From Candidatus Peregrinibacteria bacterium (lineage in GTDB: Bacteria > Patescibacteriota > Gracilibacteria > Peribacterales > Peribacteraceae), in assembly GCA_018662075.1 (NCBI GenBank), contig JABJGX010000020.1:1-6876 (forward strand): a stretch of 6,876 bases of DNA, read 5' to 3'. The notes beneath the pieces were generated by a model that saw only the letters and a program-made list of their open reading frames with translations, was not told the origin of the DNA and searched no databases. The position numbers and the translations under genes were made by a program. Position 1 is the first letter of the stretch, and every line of letters begins with the position of its first letter. This document shows, piece by piece, positions 4,949 through 6,876 of the stretch.

Positions 4949-6876
4949 GCTTCAGAGGCGCGATGCTCATTGCGAGTGTTTTTTTCTGTCCGTTATCAAA
5001 AGAGATTTCAACAAGGTCTCCACGGATAGCTTTTACCGTCCCTTTTCCAAATGTTTTATGTGATACCCGACACCCCTCGGTTAGTTCGACTTCTTGGTTA
5101 AAGTCGTTTGAATAGTCTATGTCTTGGTTGAACTCAACTTTCAGGTTATCTCCGTGGCTACTTTGATGCGTACCGGTGCCAATGGCATCTGCACCTCTTT
5201 TACTGGCATGCGCAAAGGCGCTCAGTACGTTGTCTGTACGCCTCTCGACACAGCTTTCTGGAATGTCTTCTAAGAAGCGACTAGGAGCATTCGCCTGTGT
5301 CTGACCCCAGAGCATACGAGATCCTGCGTGCATCAGTTGTAGGTACGTTCTGGCTCTAGTCATTCCGACATACATAATACGGCGCTCTTCTTCTAGCTGC
5401 TCTCTATCGAATGCACAGTTAGCATGAGGGAAGATTCCTTCTTCACACCCAGCGACAATCACATGCTTAAACTCTAGTCCTTTACACAGGTGAAGTGTCA
5501 TAAGCGTCAGTGCTTCACTGTCGTCTTGGAGCTTATCCACTTCAGATACGAGGGCAACTTCTTCCAGGAAACTTGTCAGGCTACTTAGTGGTTCTAACGA
5601 GTCGTACTTGTGCATAACGCTTTTGAGTTCTTGGACGTTTTCCCACCGTGCTTCTCCTTCTTCACTGTCATCGCGTAGCCAATGTTCTATGTCTATTGCA
5701 TGCATAAGGTGTCCCATAAGTTCTGATACTACTTCTGTTTTTGCTTTCTCTTGGTACCTTATAATAAGGTCTACAAATTTTGCGATACGCTCTTTTGTTG
5801 GTCCGTTGATGTCTGGGATGAAGTCGATCTGTTGCATAGTGTCCCAGATAGAGATGTCGTTTGCTACGCTATAGACTTGCAGTCTACCAATGGTTGTAAG
5901 CCCGATCTTTCGTGATGGAACATTGATAATACGAAGCAACGCAACACTGTCATTTGGGTTTAAAATTGCATGAAGGTATCCGAGCATGTCTTTGACTTCG
6001 CGCCTTGAGTAGAACTTCATGCCGCCAACAATGCGGTAGGGGATTCCTCTGCGCAGACAAGATTCTTCAAATAGACGTGACTGTGCATTGGTGCGGTAGA
6101 GAATAACCTGCTCGCTAAGCTTTACCCCCTTGGCCATCACTGCTTCCACTGCACGAATGGCTTCGACTGCTTCTTTCTTTTCGTCAGCAACTTCTTGCAC
6201 GATAACCTTCGGGCCTTCTTTGCGCTCAGTCCACATTTTCTTTTCTGGCCTTCCTGGGTTTTCAGAAATGACACAGTCTGCCGCATCGAGGATGATTTGT
6301 GTTGACCGGTAGTTTTGTTCCAGCTTGATGTGGGCTGCTTCTTTGTACTCTTTTTCAAACTCGAGGATGTTCCTAATGTCTGCTCCACGGAATGCGTAGA
6401 TAGACTGGTCTGGGTCTCCGATGACACAGAGGTTTCCAAATTTCTTTGCAAGCAATGTTATGAACAAATATTGCACATGGTTTGTATCTTGGTACTCATC
6501 AACGTGCAGGTATTTCCATGTGTTCTGATATTTTTCGAGCACCTCAGGAACTTCGGTAAAGAGGCGAACGGTCTCGAGTAGGATATCGTCGAAGTCTAGC
6601 GCATTGGCTTCAAATAGCGCTTTTTGATACTTTTTGTACGCAGTCACGGTGTGCTGCATGCGCGCTGTTGTCGCCTGAACCTCTGCTTTCGCGGGGCTAA
6701 GTGCTTCGCTCTTAAACCGACTGATGTATCCAAGAGCAGCTTTTGGCTTGAGCTCTTCATCGTCTATTCCCATTTCTTTGAGGATCATTTTCATCAGGCG
6801 CTGCTGGTCGTCCATATCGTAAATAACGTAACTACGGTCTCGGCCTATTTTGTCGATGTCCCGCCTGAGAATACGA
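4941..6876 (-). CDS. pcrA: ATP-dependent 3'-5' DNA helicase PcrA/UvrD (N-terminus beyond window)
   Basis: This superfamily 1 helicase unwinds DNA in nucleotide excision repair and replication-conflict resolution. The frame runs open through the right edge: 20 more residues precede the ATG at 6815 and read like UvrD (ILRRDIDKIGRDRSYVIYD), so 6815 is internal. Roughly 110-130 residues with Walker A are missing. Counting from 6815: motif II VDEYQD (105-110), motif III VIGDPDQSIYAFRG (131-144), motif IV QNYRST (167-172), IVa LYRTNAQSR (239-247), motif V TLHLCKGLEF (440-449), motif VI EERRIMYVGMTRAR (476-489). The C-terminal 45 residues, with GCRVSHKTFGKGTV, match the Tudor-like RNA-polymerase-binding domain of PcrA/UvrD. 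Motif V has Leu-Cys where the family usually has Ser-Ala. The TAG stop overlaps the convergent SLH gene by 8 bases. Confidence 0.96.
   Translation of the reverse strand, partial: RILRRDIDKIGRDRSYVIYDMDDQQRLMKMILKEMGIDDEELKPKAALGYISRFKSEALSPAKAEVQATTARMQHTVTAYKKYQKALFEANALDFDDILLETVRLFTEVPEVLEKYQNTWKYLHVDEYQDTNHVQYLFITLLAKKFGNLCVIGDPDQSIYAFRGADIRNILEFEKEYKEAAHIKLEQNYRSTQIILDAADCVISENPGRPEKKMWTERKEGPKVIVQEVADEKKEAVEAIRAVEAVMAKGVKLSEQVILYRTNAQSRLFEESCLRRGIPYRIVGGMKFYSRREVKDMLGYLHAILNPNDSVALLRIINVPSRKIGLTTIGRLQVYSVANDISIWDTMQQIDFIPDINGPTKERIAKFVDLIIRYQEKAKTEVVSELMGHLMHAIDIEHWLRDDSEEGEARWENVQELKSVMHKYDSLEPLSSLTSFLEEVALVSEVDKLQDDSEALTLMTLHLCKGLEFKHVIVAGCEEGIFPHANCAFDREQLEEERRIMYVGMTRARTYLQLMHAGSRMLWGQTQANAPSRFLEDIPESCVERRTDNVLSAFAHASKRGADAIGTGTHQSSHGDNLKVEFNQDIDYSNDFNQEVELTEGCRVSHKTFGKGTVKAIRGDLVEISFDNGQKKTLAMSIAPLKLI
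4963..4985 (+). terminator. Possible intrinsic terminator for the SLH gene, inside the helicase coding sequence
   Basis: ATGCTC (4963-4968) can pair with GAGTGT (4974-4979), including two G-U pairs, around the loop ATTGC. A run of seven T (4979-4985) overlaps the end of the stem. It starts 14 bases after the SLH stop and lies within the last codons of the convergent helicase gene, whose Lys-Lys codons supply the T-run. The stem is weak, so this is tentative. Confidence 0.35.

Overview
The window looks like chromosomal DNA of a Patescibacteria (Candidate Phyla Radiation) bacterium, possibly of the Peregrinibacteria/Gracilibacteria group. The main clues are a secreted SLH-domain protein with a poly-Ser linker and a Cys pair in its second SLH repeat, compact gene packing with overlapping stops and starts, and no Shine-Dalgarno sequence at any of the five protein starts whose upstream DNA can be read. 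This placement is inference from style, not from a marker gene. The code appears standard: genes end in TAA, TAG and once TGA, and none carries an internal TGA.

Layout. On the minus strand, 1-911 holds rsmA/ksgA (16S rRNA dimethyltransferase), followed one base later by the N-terminus of an unrecognised gene that runs off the left edge. A 61-base divergent region (912-972) carries the rsmA promoter and a strong promoter firing rightward. The rightward unit is: 21-codon leader peptide 1 - terminator 1 - an unknown 98-aa protein - 21-codon leader peptide 2 - terminator 2 - DAHP synthase (first enzyme of aromatic amino acid synthesis) - a secreted Phe/Gly/Asn-rich protein. A separate extended -10 promoter at 3266 then drives a secreted S-layer-homology protein. 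This meets the 3' end of a leftward PcrA/UvrD helicase gene, with the two stop regions overlapping by 8 bases. The helicase gene is cut by the right edge.

The striking part is 936-1552. Two roughly 120-base copies of the same element, about 87% identical by eye, each encode a 21-residue peptide with six aromatic codons (Phe, Tyr and Trp all present), a potential antiterminator hairpin that uses the end of the peptide gene, and an intrinsic terminator. This is the architecture of ribosome-mediated transcription attenuation. Here it is present twice in series, and the second copy starts inside the stop codon of the 98-aa gene (ATGA overlap). The first leader ATG lies only about 3 bases after the predicted transcription start, so it is probably read from a nearly leaderless mRNA. 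The model is that shortage of any aromatic amino acid stalls the ribosome, lets the antiterminator form, and opens first the 98-aa gene and then DAHP synthase. The 98-aa protein is unrecognised and is the best candidate for a new player in aromatic metabolism or its control.
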